Positions 33,386 through 42,484 of a stretch of DNA of 64,000 nucleotides are shown here, in pieces. Where the stretch lies: NCBI RefSeq assembly GCF_002925905.1, contig NZ_PRDB01000005.1, positions 1 through 64,000 of the forward strand, given 5' to 3'. Below the pieces are notes generated by a model that was not told where the DNA came from, ran no database searches, and saw nothing but the letters and a program-made list of their open reading frames with translations. Position 1 is the stretch's first letter; each line of letters starts with the position of its first letter. This DNA is from Klebsiella michiganensis (GTDB lineage Bacteria > Pseudomonadota > Gammaproteobacteria > Enterobacterales > Enterobacteriaceae). A program made the translations under genes and the position numbers.

Positions 33386-33886
33386 GTGACTGAAACTTCA
33401 TCCCGCCGCTCTGACTACGCCAGGCTGCTGGATCGCGCGATTCGCATTCTGGCAATGCGCGACCACAGCGAACAGGAGCTAAGGCGAAAACTGGCTGCAC
33501 CGGTCATGAGCAAAAACGGCCCTGAAGCGTTAGATGTGACGCCGGAAGAGGTCGATAAAGTCGTTGAATGGTGCATTGAGAACCGCTATCTGGACGACGA
33601 ACGCTTTGTCCGTCAGTTCATTGCCAGCCGCAGCCGCAAGGGGTATGGCCCGGCGCGCGTCCGCCAGGAGCTAAAGCAGAAGGGGATCTCCCGCGAGACG
33701 ACAGAGGCAGCCATGCGCGAGTGCGAAATCGACTGGGCGCGGCTTGCCAAAGAGCAGGCGCAGCGAAAATATGGCGAACCCCTGCCCAGCGTATTTGCAG
33801 AAAAAGTCAAAATTCAGCGCTTTTTGCTCTACCGCGGCTATCTGATGGAGGATATTCAGGAAATCTGGCGAAATTTTGCAGATTGA
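33386..33886 (+). CDS. recX: RecA regulator RecX
   Basis: RecX inhibits RecA filament extension. The 166-residue product starts at GTG, with GAGG upstream, and consists of the family's three-helix repeats, including [12 protein letters not shown] and [11 protein letters not shown]. It follows the recA terminator, so it is expressed by partial read-through. Confidence 0.95.
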   Translation: MTETSSRRSDYARLLDRAIRILAMRDHSEQELRRKLAAPVMSKNGPEALDVTPEEVDKVVEWCIENRYLDDERFVRQFIASRSRKGYGPARVRQELKQKGISRETTEAAMRECEIDWARLAKEQAQRKYGEPLPSVFAEKVKIQRFLLYRGYLMEDIQEIWRNFAD

Positions 33887-34016
33887 CCCATCCGGGATTT
33901 TACTTCCCCGTGAAGAAAACTTATCTTATTCCCACTTTATTTTCGTGAGTAGCCTGCCGGTCGATACTGGGTAGTGGCTGCCAGCGACATTTCGTTAGCT
34001 TGATTTCAGGATAATT

Positions 34017-36644
34017 ATGAGCAAGAGCACCGCTGAGATCCGTCAGGCGTTTCTCGACTTTTTCCATAGTAAAGGACATCAGGTAGTTGCGAGCAGCTCC
34101 CTGGTGCCGCATAACGACCCGACCCTGCTGTTTACCAACGCCGGGATGAACCAGTTCAAGGATGTTTTCCTTGGTCTCGACAAACGTAATTATTCGCGCG
34201 CGACCACCGCGCAGCGTTGCGTTCGTGCGGGTGGTAAGCACAACGATCTGGAAAACGTCGGTTACACCGCGCGTCACCACACCTTCTTTGAAATGCTGGG
34301 TAACTTCAGCTTCGGCGATTATTTCAAGCAGGATGCCATCAAATACGCATGGGAACTGCTGACCGGTGAAAACTGGTTCGCCCTGCCGAAAGAAAAACTG
34401 TGGGTGACCGTCTACGAAACCGACGATGAAGCGTTCGATATCTGGGCGAATGAAGTTGGCGTACCGCGCGAGCGTATTATCCGCATCGGCGACAACAAAG
34501 GCGCGCCGTTTGCTTCCGATAACTTCTGGCAGATGGGTGACACCGGGCCGTGCGGTCCATGCACCGAAATCTTCTTCGACCATGGCGACCATATCTGGGG
34601 CGGCCCTCCGGGAACGCCGGAAGAAGACGGCGATCGCTATATTGAGATCTGGAATATCGTCTTTATGCAGTTCAACCGTCAGGCTGACGGGACAATGGAG
34701 CCGCTGCCGAAGCCGTCCGTGGATACCGGTATGGGCCTCGAGCGTATTGCCGCCGTGCTGCAGCACGTCAACTCCAACTACGATATCGACCTGTTCCGCG
34801 ATCTGATTAAGAGCGTGGCGAAGGTTACCGGCGCGACCGATCTCTCGAACAAGTCGCTGCGCGTTATCGCTGACCACATTCGTTCCTGCGCGTTCCTGAT
34901 TGCCGATGGCGTTATCCCGTCGAATGAAAACCGCGGCTACGTGCTGCGCCGCATCATTCGTCGCGCAATTCGCCATGGCAACATGCTGGGCGCGAAGGAG
35001 ACCTTCTTCTGGAAACTGGTTGCCCCGCTGATTGACGTGATGGGTTCCGCCGGCGAAGAGCTGAAACAGCAGCAGGCTCAGGTTGAGCAGGTGCTGAAGA
35101 CCGAAGAAGAGCAGTTTGCCCGTACGCTGGAGCGCGGACTGGCGCTGCTGGATGAAGAGCTGGCTAAACTGCAGGGCGACACGCTGGACGGCGAAACCGC
35201 TTTCCGCCTGTACGACACCTACGGCTTCCCGGTTGACCTGACCGCGGACGTTTGCCGCGAACGCAACATCAAGGTTGACGAAGCCGGCTTTGAAGCCGCG
35301 ATGGAAGAGCAGCGCCGTCGCGCGCGCGAATCCAGCGGCTTTGGCGCGGACTACAATGCGATGATCCGCGTCGACGGCGCCTCTGAGTTTAAAGGCTATG
35401 ACAGCCTGGAACTGAATGGCAAAGTCACCGCGCTGTTTATCGATGGTAAAGCGGTTGACGCGGTGAACGCCGGTCAGGAAGCGGTTGTTATCCTCGACCA
35501 GACGCCGTTCTACGCCGAATCCGGCGGCCAGGTGGGTGACAAAGGCGAACTGAAGGGCGCCGGTTTCTCCTTCCAGGTCAGCGACGCGCAGAAGTACGGC
35601 CAGGCAATTGGCCATATTGGTAAACTGACCAGCGGTTCGCTCAAAGTCGGCGACGCCGTGCAGGCCGATGTCGATCAGGCTCGCCGCCAGCGTATCCGCC
35701 TGAACCACTCCGCGACGCACCTGATGCACGCGGCGCTGCGCCAGGTTCTCGGTACGCACGTTGCGCAGAAAGGCTCTCTGGTCAACGACAAAGCATTGCG
35801 CTTCGACTTCTCGCATTTTGAAGCGATGAAGCCGGAGGAGATCCGTGCGGTAGAAGATCTGGTGAACGCGCAAATTCGTCGCAACCTGCCGATCGAAACC
35901 AATATCATGGATATTGACGCTGCGCGTGAATCCGGCGCGATGGCGCTGTTTGGCGAGAAGTATGACGATCGCGTTCGCGTGCTGAGCATGGGCGATTTTT
36001 CCACCGAGCTGTGCGGCGGTACGCACGCCTCGCGCACCGGTGATATCGGCCTGTTCCGCATTACCTCTGAATCCGGTACCGCCGCTGGCGTGCGCCGTAT
36101 CGAAGCGGTGACCGGCGAAGGCGCGATGGCGATGCTGCACGCGCAGAGCGATCTGCTGGGCGATATTGCACAGCTGCTGAAAGGGGATACCCACAGCCTT
36201 GGTGACAAAGTCCGCGCCGCGTTAGAACGCAGCCGTCAGCTGGAAAAAGAGCTGCAGCAGCTGAAAGAGCAGGCTGCCGTGCAGGAGAGCGCAAATCTCT
36301 CCAGCAAAGCGGAAGAGATTAACGGCGTTAAGCTGCTGGTCAGCGAGCTGGCCGGCGTTGAGCCGAAAATGCTGCGTACTATGGTTGACGATCTGAAAAA
36401 TCAGCTGGGTTCAACGATTGTCGTGTTGGCCACGGTCGCAGAAGGTAAGGTTTCTCTGATTGCAGGTGTGTCTAAGGATGTGACAGACCGCGTGAAAGCC
36501 GGGGAACTGATTGGTATGGTCGCCCAGCAGGTGGGCGGTAAAGGGGGCGGTCGTCCGGATATGGCGCAAGCCGGCGGTACCGATGCGTCTGCTCTCCCTG
36601 CTGCGTTAGCCAGTGTGAAAGGCTGGGTAAGCGCAAAACTGTAA
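34017..36644 (+). CDS. alaS: Alanyl-tRNA synthetase
   Basis: AlaS charges tRNA-Ala and edits mischarged serine and glycine. The 875-residue protein has class II motifs in the N-terminal domain and an editing domain whose zinc-site residues are H564 and H568 in HSATH, and C666 and H670 in CGGTH. A C-terminal coiled-coil (about 725-765) and DHH-like domain follow. The upstream 130 bases are AT-rich with no gene. Confidence 0.98.
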   Translation: MSKSTAEIRQAFLDFFHSKGHQVVASSSLVPHNDPTLLFTNAGMNQFKDVFLGLDKRNYSRATTAQRCVRAGGKHNDLENVGYTARHHTFFEMLGNFSFGDYFKQDAIKYAWELLTGENWFALPKEKLWVTVYETDDEAFDIWANEVGVPRERIIRIGDNKGAPFASDNFWQMGDTGPCGPCTEIFFDHGDHIWGGPPGTPEEDGDRYIEIWNIVFMQFNRQADGTMEPLPKPSVDTGMGLERIAAVLQHVNSNYDIDLFRDLIKSVAKVTGATDLSNKSLRVIADHIRSCAFLIADGVIPSNENRGYVLRRIIRRAIRHGNMLGAKETFFWKLVAPLIDVMGSAGEELKQQQAQVEQVLKTEEEQFARTLERGLALLDEELAKLQGDTLDGETAFRLYDTYGFPVDLTADVCRERNIKVDEAGFEAAMEEQRRRARESSGFGADYNAMIRVDGASEFKGYDSLELNGKVTALFIDGKAVDAVNAGQEAVVILDQTPFYAESGGQVGDKGELKGAGFSFQVSDAQKYGQAIGHIGKLTSGSLKVGDAVQADVDQARRQRIRLNHSATHLMHAALRQVLGTHVAQKGSLVNDKALRFDFSHFEAMKPEEIRAVEDLVNAQIRRNLPIETNIMDIDAARESGAMALFGEKYDDRVRVLSMGDFSTELCGGTHASRTGDIGLFRITSESGTAAGVRRIEAVTGEGAMAMLHAQSDLLGDIAQLLKGDTHSLGDKVRAALERSRQLEKELQQLKEQAAVQESANLSSKAEEINGVKLLVSELAGVEPKMLRTMVDDLKNQLGSTIVVLATVAEGKVSLIAGVSKDVTDRVKAGELIGMVAQQVGGKGGGRPDMAQAGGTDASALPAALASVKGWVSAKL

Positions 36645-36660
36645 TAACTATAATTGCATA

Positions 36661-36688
36661 GATGCTGTGATTCTCGGATTACAGCATC
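36661..36688 (+). terminator. Hairpin after alaS
   Basis: GATGCTGT and ACAGCATC pair around a 12-base loop, starting 17 bases after the alaS stop. The T run is weak, so it may be only partly terminating, allowing some read-through to csrA. Confidence 0.5.
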
Positions 36689-36882
36689 TTGCGCGAGAAG
36701 CACTGATAACGATAAAGTCGGGTTGAAGTTGTGTATATCGGCTAAACTTAGGTTTAACAGAATGTGATGCCGTGACTGCTTACACCGTAGGGTGTTTGTC
36801 ATCGCTTACTTTTTGGCGTTATATGATGGATAATGCCGGGATACGAGAGACCCGACTCTTTTAATCTTTCAAGGAGCAAAGA

Positions 36883-37068
36883 ATGCTGATTCTGACTCGT
36901 CGAGTTGGTGAGACCCTCATGATTGGAGATGAGGTCACTGTGACAGTTTTAGGGGTGAAGGGTAACCAGGTACGTATTGGCGTTAATGCCCCTAAAGAAG
37001 TCTCCGTGCATCGTGAAGAGATCTACCAGCGTATCCAGGCTGAAAAATCCCAGCAGTCCAGTTACTAA
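36883..37068 (+). CDS. csrA: Carbon storage regulator CsrA
   Basis: CsrA is the global RNA-binding regulator that binds GGA motifs in mRNA leaders. The 61-residue protein starts [18 protein letters not shown] and includes the RNA-contacting [11 protein letters not shown] recognise it as essentially the E. coli sequence. The 238-base upstream region, which should hold several promoters, is not obviously repetitive. AAGGAGC precedes the ATG. Confidence 0.99.
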
Positions 37069-37075
37069 GGTTTTC

Positions 37076-37099
37076 GCGCCTCGCTATTTTGTGAGGCGC
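37076..37099 (+). terminator. csrA terminator hairpin
   Basis: GCGCCTCGC pairs with GTGAGGCGC around TATTTT just after the csrA stop, with one wobble pair. T content afterwards is low (CTCCTTCC). The remaining 200 bases to the tRNA promoter hold no gene. Confidence 0.65.
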
Positions 37100-37301
37100 C
37101 TCCTTCCACCCGCCGTTTTTGCCAATTTTCCTCTCCGATAGCCTCTCATTTTTGTCTCTTTCTCCGCATCCGCGACAGTTATCTTTTGCGTTAGCCGCGG
37201 CGTAATCAGCAATTTCTTGTTGATAAAATACTCTTTTTGCCGTTTTCACAGGCTAATTGCGCGGGAAGTGTGCAAACGAAAAAAAGGTCTCGAAAAAAGG
37301 T

Positions 37302-37329
37302 TTGACTTATAAGTACCAGAAAGTAATAT
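37302..37329 (+). promoter_or_regulatory. Promoter of the tRNA array
   Basis: TTGACT at 37302 and TAATAT at 37324 are 16 bases apart, followed by the GC-rich discriminator GTGCGCC typical of stringently controlled stable-RNA promoters. It lies about 63 bases before the tRNA-Ser gene. Confidence 0.75.
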
Positions 37330-37391
37330 GTGCGCCATCGCAGCGACGAAGAGCAGAAACAAGTTCTTCGAAGCACTCGTAAGAGGCGTGT

Positions 37392-37484
37392 GGTGAGGTG
37401 GCCGAGAGGCTGAAGGCGCTCCCCTGCTAAGGGAGTATGCGGTCAAAAGCTGCATCCGGGGTTCGAATCCCCGCCTCACCGCCA
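37392..37484 (+). tRNA. serV: tRNA-Ser (anticodon GCU)
   Basis: The 93-base sequence folds as a long-variable-arm serine tRNA with anticodon GCT at 37426-37428, a TPsiC arm with GGTTCGAATCC, and an encoded CCA. It matches E. coli serV. It is the first member of a five-tRNA array. Confidence 0.98.
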
Positions 37485-37488
37485 TTTT

Positions 37489-37565
37489 GCATCCGTAGCT
37501 CAGCTGGATAGAGTACTCGGCTACGAACCGAGCGGTCGGAGGTTCGAATCCTCCCGGATGCACCA
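37489..37565 (+). tRNA. argV: tRNA-Arg (anticodon ACG), copy 1
   Basis: The 77-base tRNA has acceptor arms GCATCCG/CGGATGC, anticodon ACG at 37523-37525 (read as ICG) and encoded CCA. It begins four bases after the tRNA-Ser CCA. Confidence 0.98.
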
Positions 37566-37627
37566 TATTCTCCACACCTTCAGCAACGAAGGTGTGAATG
37601 AGGTGGCGGTATTAGCCGCAAGCACCA

Positions 37628-37699
37628 GGGAGGATAACGTTGCTTTAGCAACGGCCCGAAGGGCGAGCCGCAAGGCGAGTCATCCTCCCGGATGCACCA
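37628..37699 (+). repeat. Structured tRNA-spacer repeat 1
   Basis: GGGAGGAT pairs with ATCCTCCC to close a region containing the hairpins CGTTGC-TTTA-GCAACG and GCCC-GAA-GGGC. It ends in an 18-base copy of the tRNA-Arg 3' end, ATCCTCCCGGATGCACCA. This copy differs from the other three by a third hairpin, GCC-GCAA-GGC. Confidence 0.85.
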
Positions 37700-37759
37700 T
37701 CTTACTTGATACAGCTTTAGCAGCAGTATCAAAATCTGCAGTAAAGTAAGTTTCCCGAT

Positions 37760-37836
37760 GCATCCGTAGCTCAGCTGGATAGAGTACTCGGCTACGAACC
37801 GAGCGGTCGGAGGTTCGAATCCTCCCGGATGCACCA
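37760..37836 (+). tRNA. argY: tRNA-Arg (anticodon ACG), copy 2
   Basis: This is identical to copy 1 over 77 bases. It is preceded by a 194-base spacer holding a structured repeat. The letter among argV/Y/Z/Q is assigned only by order. Confidence 0.97.
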
Positions 37837-37897
37837 TCTTCTCCGAGATAGCAGCTACGCTGTTGTTTCACGGTCTGCGAGATAATCGCCAGCACCG

Positions 37898-37966
37898 GGG
37901 AGGATAACGTTGCTTCAGCAACGGCCCGAAGGGCGAACCGAGTGAGTCATCCTCCCGGATGCACCA
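37898..37966 (+). repeat. Structured tRNA-spacer repeat 2
   Basis: It has the same closing stem and two inner hairpins as repeat 1, here with loop TTCA, ending in the tRNA 3' copy with CCA. Confidence 0.85.
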
Positions 37967-38028
37967 TCTCTTACTTGATACGGCTTTAGCAGCAGTATCA
38001 ATATCGGCAGTAAAGCAAGTTTCCCGAT

Positions 38029-38105
38029 GCATCCGTAGCTCAGCTGGATAGAGTACTCGGCTACGAACCGAGCGGTCGGAGGTTCGAATCCTCCCGGATG
38101 CACCA
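38029..38105 (+). tRNA. argZ: tRNA-Arg (anticodon ACG), copy 3
   Basis: This is identical to copies 1 and 2. The preceding spacer is 192 bases and nearly the same as the next one. Confidence 0.97.
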
Positions 38106-38166
38106 TCTTCTCCAGGATAGCAGTCACGCTGTTGTTTCACGGTCTGCGAAATAATCGCCAGCGCCG

Positions 38167-38235
38167 GGGAGGATAACGTTGCTTCAGCAACGGCCCGAAG
38201 GGCGAACCGAGTGAGTCATCCTCCCGGATGCACCA
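38167..38235 (+). repeat. Structured tRNA-spacer repeat 3
   Basis: It appears identical to repeat 2 across the structured part, with the tRNA 3' copy and CCA. Confidence 0.85.
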
Positions 38236-38297
38236 TCTCTTACTTGATACGGCTTTAGCAGCGGTATCAATATCGGCAGTAAAGCAAGTTTCCCGAT

Positions 38298-38374
38298 GCA
38301 TCCGTAGCTCAGCTGGATAGAGTACTCGGCTACGAACCGAGCGGTCGGAGGTTCGAATCCTCCCGGATGCACCA
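38298..38374 (+). tRNA. argQ: tRNA-Arg (anticodon ACG), copy 4
   Basis: This is identical to the other copies. A last partial copy of the spacer follows it and ends the array. Confidence 0.97.
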
Positions 38375-38435
38375 TCTTCTCCGAGATAGCAGCTACGCTG
38401 TTGTTCCATGGTCTGCGAGATAATCGCCAGCGCCA

Positions 38436-38504
38436 GGGAGGATAACGTTGCTTCAGCAACGGCCCGAAGGGCGAACCCAGTGAGTCATCCTCCCGGATGC
38501 ACCA
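38436..38504 (+). repeat. Structured tRNA-spacer repeat 4
   Basis: This is the terminal copy. It has the same fold and is followed by a further CTTCTCCGAGATAGCAGC segment that otherwise follows complete tRNAs. Confidence 0.85.
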
Positions 38505-38692
38505 TCTTCTCCGAGATAGCAGCCACGCTGTTGTTTCACGGCCAGCCACTCTCCTTGCCTCAAAACCCCTTAAGCGCAATCATTCACCTTATTCTTCAGC
38601 ACTTTTTTCATTGGCAACTCCCTCTTTCCACTATAATTTATTCCTGTATATCGATCTGATTTTGGGTGAGATAAGTGCAAGGAGAGAAATCC

Positions 38693-39007
38693 ATGAAATG
38701 GTTCAAAGCAATATCTGCGTTTTGCGCGACGCTTCTGGTCGCCGTATCGCTGGCGGGCTGCGCAGGTTCGTCCACAAAGGAAAGTACTGGTGGGTACATT
38801 GACGATACCGTCGTGACCACCAAAGTCAAAACCGCGCTCTTCAATGATAAAGAGATTAAGTCTTCGGAAATTAGCGTCCAGACCTTTAAAGGTCGTGTAC
38901 AGCTGAGCGGCTTTGTCTCATCCGCCGAAAGCGCTAAACGTGCGGTAGAAGTGACGCGAAAAGTGCAGGGCGTTCGCGTGGTGGAGAACGATTTAAGAAT
39001 CAAATAA
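38693..39007 (+). CDS. BON-domain lipoprotein
   Basis: This is a small envelope lipoprotein of 104 residues. The signal peptide has lipobox LAGC, and the mature part is a single BON domain (IDDTVVTTKVKTAL...VQLSGFVSS...VVENDLRI). BON domains are thought to bind phospholipid or envelope surfaces, as in OsmY. The ATG at 38693 follows AAGGAGAG. I do not recall an E. coli gene at this position after the tRNA array; it is probably stress-related, by inference. Confidence 0.88.
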   Translation: MKWFKAISAFCATLLVAVSLAGCAGSSTKESTGGYIDDTVVTTKVKTALFNDKEIKSSEISVQTFKGRVQLSGFVSSAESAKRAVEVTRKVQGVRVVENDLRIK

Positions 39008-39030
39008 ACGCATCAGATTGCATCTGTATC

Positions 39031-39058
39031 GACAAGGGCGCCTTCGAGCGCCCTTGTC
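39031..39058 (+). terminator. Terminator after the BON lipoprotein gene
   Basis: A perfect 11-base stem, GACAAGGGCGC and GCGCCCTTGTC, surrounds CTTCGA 23 bases after the stop codon. A T tract is lacking, but the stem is strong. Confidence 0.7.
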
Positions 39059-39134
39059 GCATCTGCCGCTGGCAGCGACAAACCTGACCTTTTGCGTTAC
39101 AGTAAGACCTCCTTAACCGGTTGGTGAGAAGACG

Positions 39135-39701
39135 ATGTACGAACGTTATGCAGGACTGATTTTTGATATGGATGGCACGATCCTCGATACCGAGCCGACG
39201 CATCGTAAGGCATGGAACGAGGTTCTCGGACGTTACGGTATGCGTTTTGATATGCAGGCTATGGTCGCGCTTAACGGCTCTCCAACCTGGCGGATTGCTC
39301 AGGCCATTATCGAATTAAACCAGGCTGATTTAGATCCTCACCTTCTGGCGCGGGAAAAGACGGACGCGGTGAAAGCGATGCTGCTTGATAGCGTCCGTCC
39401 TCTGCCGCTGATTGAAGTGGTTAAAGAGTGGCACGGTCGTCGTCCGATGTCAGTCGGTACCGGCAGCGAGAGCGCCGTTGCTGAAGCGCTGCTGGCCCAT
39501 CTGGGCCTGCGTCACTACTTCTCGGCGGTGGTTGCCGCCGATCATGTCGCCAACCATAAACCCGCTCCTGATACTTTCTTACTCTGCGCTGAGCGCATGG
39601 GCGTTGCGGCGGAAAAATGCGTGGTCTTTGAAGATGCGGACTTCGGTCTGCAGGCGGCGAAGCGCGCCGGAATGGATGCCGTGGACGTGCGATTGTTGTG
39701 A
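39135..39701 (+). CDS. yqaB: Sugar phosphatase YqaB, HAD family
   Basis: YqaB dephosphorylates fructose 1-phosphate and related sugars. The 188-residue protein has the HAD nucleophile motif DMDGTILDTEP (D11, D13), the lysine in VANHKPAPDT and the acidic VFEDADFGLQA. It overlaps yqaA by GTGA. Confidence 0.93.
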   Translation: MYERYAGLIFDMDGTILDTEPTHRKAWNEVLGRYGMRFDMQAMVALNGSPTWRIAQAIIELNQADLDPHLLAREKTDAVKAMLLDSVRPLPLIEVVKEWHGRRPMSVGTGSESAVAEALLAHLGLRHYFSAVVAADHVANHKPAPDTFLLCAERMGVAAEKCVVFEDADFGLQAAKRAGMDAVDVRLL

Positions 39702-40126
39702 GCGACGCGCTGTCGCTGATATCGCTGTTTGCCAGCAGCTTTTTAAGCGCCACGCTGCTTCCCGGTAACTCGGAAGTGGTGTTGATCGCCATGCTCCTGG
39801 CGGGGGTGAGTCAGCCGTGGTTACTGGTTTTAATAGCAATAATCGGTAATAGCCTTGGAGGGGTAACTAACGTTATTCTGGGGCGCCTGTTTCCGCTGCG
39901 CAAAACATCGCGCTGGCAGGAGAAGGCGACCGGCTGGCTGAGGCGTTACGGCGCGGTCACGCTATTATTAAGCTGGGCGCCTGTTATAGGCGATTTGCTG
40001 TGTTTACTGGCGGGATGGATGCGCATTTCCTGGGGACCAGTGCTCTTTTTTTTATGCCTTGGCAAAGCATTACGCTATATCGTCATTGCGGCGATAACGC
40101 TTCAGGGCATGACGTGGTGGCACTAA
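39698..40126 (+). CDS. yqaA: DedA-family inner membrane protein YqaA
   Basis: YqaA is a small SNARE-associated (DedA-like) membrane protein of unknown exact role. The 142 residues have about four hydrophobic stretches and the motif LGNSLGGVTNVILGR-like IGNSLGGVTN near residue 49, plus LLSWAPVIGD. It starts at GTG inside the yqaB stop, so the two are coupled. Confidence 0.9.
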   Translation: MSDALSLISLFASSFLSATLLPGNSEVVLIAMLLAGVSQPWLLVLIAIIGNSLGGVTNVILGRLFPLRKTSRWQEKATGWLRRYGAVTLLLSWAPVIGDLLCLLAGWMRISWGPVLFFLCLGKALRYIVIAAITLQGMTWWH

Positions 40127-40192
40127 TTGGACTGACGGTTCAACCATTACAATTATGCTAATTCAAACGATTTCGACAGGCGGGAGGTCAAA

Positions 40193-41749
40193 TTGATCCC
40201 GGACGTATCACAGGCGCTGGCCTGGCTGGAAAAAAATCCGCAGGCGCTGCAGGGTATTCAACGTGGTCTTGAACGCGAAACGCTGCGCGTCAACGCTGAC
40301 GGCACGCTGGCCACTACCGGTCATCCGCAGGCACTGGGTTCAGCGCTGACTCATAAATGGATTACCACCGATTTTGCCGAAGCTTTGCTGGAATTTATTA
40401 CGCCGGTTGATGGCGATATCCAGCATATGCTCACCCTCATGCGCGATGTTCATCGCTATACCGCACGCCATATTGGCGACGAGCGGATGTGGCCGCTGAG
40501 CATGCCTTGCTATATCGCGCCCGGCCAGGATATTGAACTGGCGCAGTACGGGACCTCTAATATTGGCCGCCTGAAAACGCTGTATCGCGAAGGCCTGAAA
40601 AATCGCTACGGCGCGCTGATGCAAACCATCTCCGGCGTGCACTATAACTTCTCGCTGCCGATGGCTTTCTGGCAGGCTAAGTGCGGCGTTGAGGATGCTG
40701 AAAGCGGTAAAGAGGCGATTTCCGCGGGCTATTTCCGCTCCATTCGCAACTATTACCGTTTTGGTTGGGTGATTCCATACCTGTTCGGCGCCTCTCCGGC
40801 GATCTGCTCATCGTTCCTGCAGGGCAAACCGACGGCGCTGCCGTTTGAGAAAGCCGGCAACGGCATGTACTACCTGCCGTATGCGACCTCGTTGCGTCTG
40901 AGCGATCTGGGCTATACCAATAAATCGCAAAGCAATCTCGGAATTACGTTTAACGATCTCTACGAGTATGTGGCAGGATTGAAGCGGGCGATTAAAACGC
41001 CTTCCGAAGAGTATGAAAATATCGGGCTGGAGAAAGACGGTAAGCGTCTGCAAATCAACAGCAACGTGCTGCAGATCGAAAACGAGCTGTACGCGCCGAT
41101 TCGCCCGAAACGCGTGACCCGCAGCGGCGAAACGCCTTCCGACGCGCTGCTGCGCGGCGGTATTGAGTACATTGAAGTTCGCTCCCTGGATATCAACCCG
41201 TTCTCACCGATTGGCGTTGATGAGCAGCAGGTGCGTTTCCTCGATCTGTTTATGGTCTGGTGCGTGCTGGCCGATGCGCCGGAGATGAGCAGCGACGAGC
41301 TGCTGTGCACGCGCACCAACTGGAATCGGGTGATTCTGGAAGGCCGTAAACCGGGCCTGACGCTGGGTATTGGCTGCGAAACCGCTCAGTTCCCGCTGGC
41401 TCAGGTCGGCAAAGATCTGTTCCGCGATTTACGCCGCGTGGCGCAAACGCTGGATAGCATCCACGGATGCCAGGCCTATCAGCAGGTCTGCGATGAGCTG
41501 GTCGCCTGCTTCGATAATCCGGAATTAACCTTCTCGGCGCGCATTCTGCGTTCTATGCTTGAAGAGGGGATTGGCGGTACCGGCAGAGAGCTGGCCGATC
41601 GGTATCGGACGATGCTGCGCGAAGAGCCGCTGGAAATTTTAAGCGAAGCGGATTTTGTCGCCGAGCGTGAAGCATCGGTACAGCGTCAGAAGAAGGTGGA
41701 GGCGGCGGATAGCGAGCCGTTTGAAGCGCTACTGGCGAGGCACGCGTAG
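40193..41749 (+). CDS. gshA: Glutamate-cysteine ligase GshA
   Basis: GshA makes gamma-glutamylcysteine, the first step of glutathione synthesis. The 518-residue protein starts at TTG, as in E. coli, with CGGGAGG nine bases ahead. It contains [10 protein letters not shown] near the N-terminus and [12 protein letters not shown] in the active-site region. The weak start codon probably limits translation. Transcription of micA faces it from the downstream spacer. Confidence 0.97.
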   Translation: MIPDVSQALAWLEKNPQALQGIQRGLERETLRVNADGTLATTGHPQALGSALTHKWITTDFAEALLEFITPVDGDIQHMLTLMRDVHRYTARHIGDERMWPLSMPCYIAPGQDIELAQYGTSNIGRLKTLYREGLKNRYGALMQTISGVHYNFSLPMAFWQAKCGVEDAESGKEAISAGYFRSIRNYYRFGWVIPYLFGASPAICSSFLQGKPTALPFEKAGNGMYYLPYATSLRLSDLGYTNKSQSNLGITFNDLYEYVAGLKRAIKTPSEEYENIGLEKDGKRLQINSNVLQIENELYAPIRPKRVTRSGETPSDALLRGGIEYIEVRSLDINPFSPIGVDEQQVRFLDLFMVWCVLADAPEMSSDELLCTRTNWNRVILEGRKPGLTLGIGCETAQFPLAQVGKDLFRDLRRVAQTLDSIHGCQAYQQVCDELVACFDNPELTFSARILRSMLEEGIGGTGRELADRYRTMLREEPLEILSEADFVAEREASVQRQKKVEAADSEPFEALLARHA

Positions 41750-41765
41750 TTTTACGAGCCGTAAA

Positions 41766-41844
41766 AAAGAAAACGGCCACATCACTGTGGCCAAACTTTC
41801 ATCTCTGATTCAGGGATGATGATGATAATAAATGCGCGTCTTTC
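41766..41844 (-). ncRNA. micA: Small RNA MicA
   Basis: MicA is an Hfq-dependent sRNA that blocks ompA and other outer membrane protein mRNAs. On the minus strand the sequence starts GAAAGACGCGCATTTATTAT, continues with CATCCCTGAATCAGAGATGAAAG, and ends in the terminator GGCCACAGTGATGTGGCC and a T-rich tail GTTTTCTTTTTT. This matches E. coli MicA with substitutions in the terminator loop. It lies between gshA and luxS on the opposite strand, as in E. coli. The 3' end is approximate. Confidence 0.93.
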
Positions 41845-41850
41845 ATATAC

Positions 41851-41878
41851 TCAGACTCGCGGCCTCAAAAAGAGTTCA
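41851..41878 (-). promoter_or_regulatory. Sigma-E promoter of micA
   Basis: On the minus strand TGAACT (-35) and TCTGA (-10) are 17 bases apart, ending six bases before the MicA 5' end. They fit the sigma-E pattern GGAACTT/TCTGA. Envelope-stress control of micA is established in E. coli. Confidence 0.8.
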
Positions 41879-41914
41879 TTTTATTTTAAAAAAAATCACT
41901 ATCGGAGGTGAAGA

Positions 41915-42430
41915 ATGCCGTTGTTAGATAGTTTCACAGTCGACCATACCCGAATGGAAGCGCCTGCGGTGCGTGTCGCGAAGAAAATGAACACGCCTCA
42001 CGGCGATGAAATCACCGTTTTCGATCTGCGATTCTGCGTGCCAAACCAGGAAGTGATGCCGGAAAGAGGCATTCACACCCTTGAGCACCTGTTTGCCGGC
42101 TTCATGCGCGATCACCTGAACGGCAATGGTGTGGAAATTATCGACATCTCTCCGATGGGCTGCCGCACCGGGTTCTATATGAGCCTGATCGGTACGCCGG
42201 ACGAGCAGCGCGTCGCGGATGCCTGGAAAGCGGCGATGGCCGACGTGCTGAAGGTGAAAGATCAGAATCAGATCCCGGAGCTGAACGTTTATCAGTGCGG
42301 AACCTACACCATGCACTCGCTGGAGGAAGCTCAGGAAATCGCTCGCCATATTATTGAGCGCGATGTCCGCGTCAACAGCAACGATGAGCTGGCGCTGCCG
42401 AAAGAAAAACTGCAAGAACTGCACATCTAG
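41915..42430 (+). CDS. luxS: S-ribosylhomocysteine lyase LuxS
   Basis: LuxS cleaves S-ribosylhomocysteine to homocysteine and the autoinducer-2 precursor. The 171-residue protein has the metal ligands HTLEH (H54, H58) and C128 in YQCGTY, and the catalytic cysteine 83 in MGCRTGF. GGAGG precedes the ATG. The micA promoter lies in its leader, so MicA is transcribed away from it. Confidence 0.98.
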   Translation: MPLLDSFTVDHTRMEAPAVRVAKKMNTPHGDEITVFDLRFCVPNQEVMPERGIHTLEHLFAGFMRDHLNGNGVEIIDISPMGCRTGFYMSLIGTPDEQRVADAWKAAMADVLKVKDQNQIPELNVYQCGTYTMHSLEEAQEIARHIIERDVRVNSNDELALPKEKLQELHI

Positions 42431-42441
42431 TGCTTCTGCCA

Positions 42442-42466
42442 CGGCCCGGCGAACCGCGTCGGGCCG
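42442..42466 (+). terminator. Hairpin after luxS
   Basis: CGGCCCG and CGGGCCG pair around an 11-base loop, 11 bases after the luxS stop. No T tract is seen, so this is a tentative terminator. Confidence 0.45.
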
Positions 42467-42484
42467 CTACTCCCTGACGCCGCG

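Noticed and set aside
33921-36194. 757-codon minus-strand frame opposite alaS
   Set aside because: It is antisense to alaS; it is open only because of codon bias.
37489-38504. Repeats considered as a CRISPR array
   Set aside because: The repeats are 77-base tRNAs with near-identical spacers; CRISPR spacers would be unique and short.
37246-38579. Several overlapping minus-strand frames across the tRNA array
   Set aside because: They repeat the same peptide because the tRNA genes and spacers repeat; they are opposite stable RNA genes.
37392-39007. Genomic island or prophage at the tRNA array
   Set aside because: No integrase, phage gene or intact attachment pair is seen; the 3' tRNA copies belong to regular spacers.
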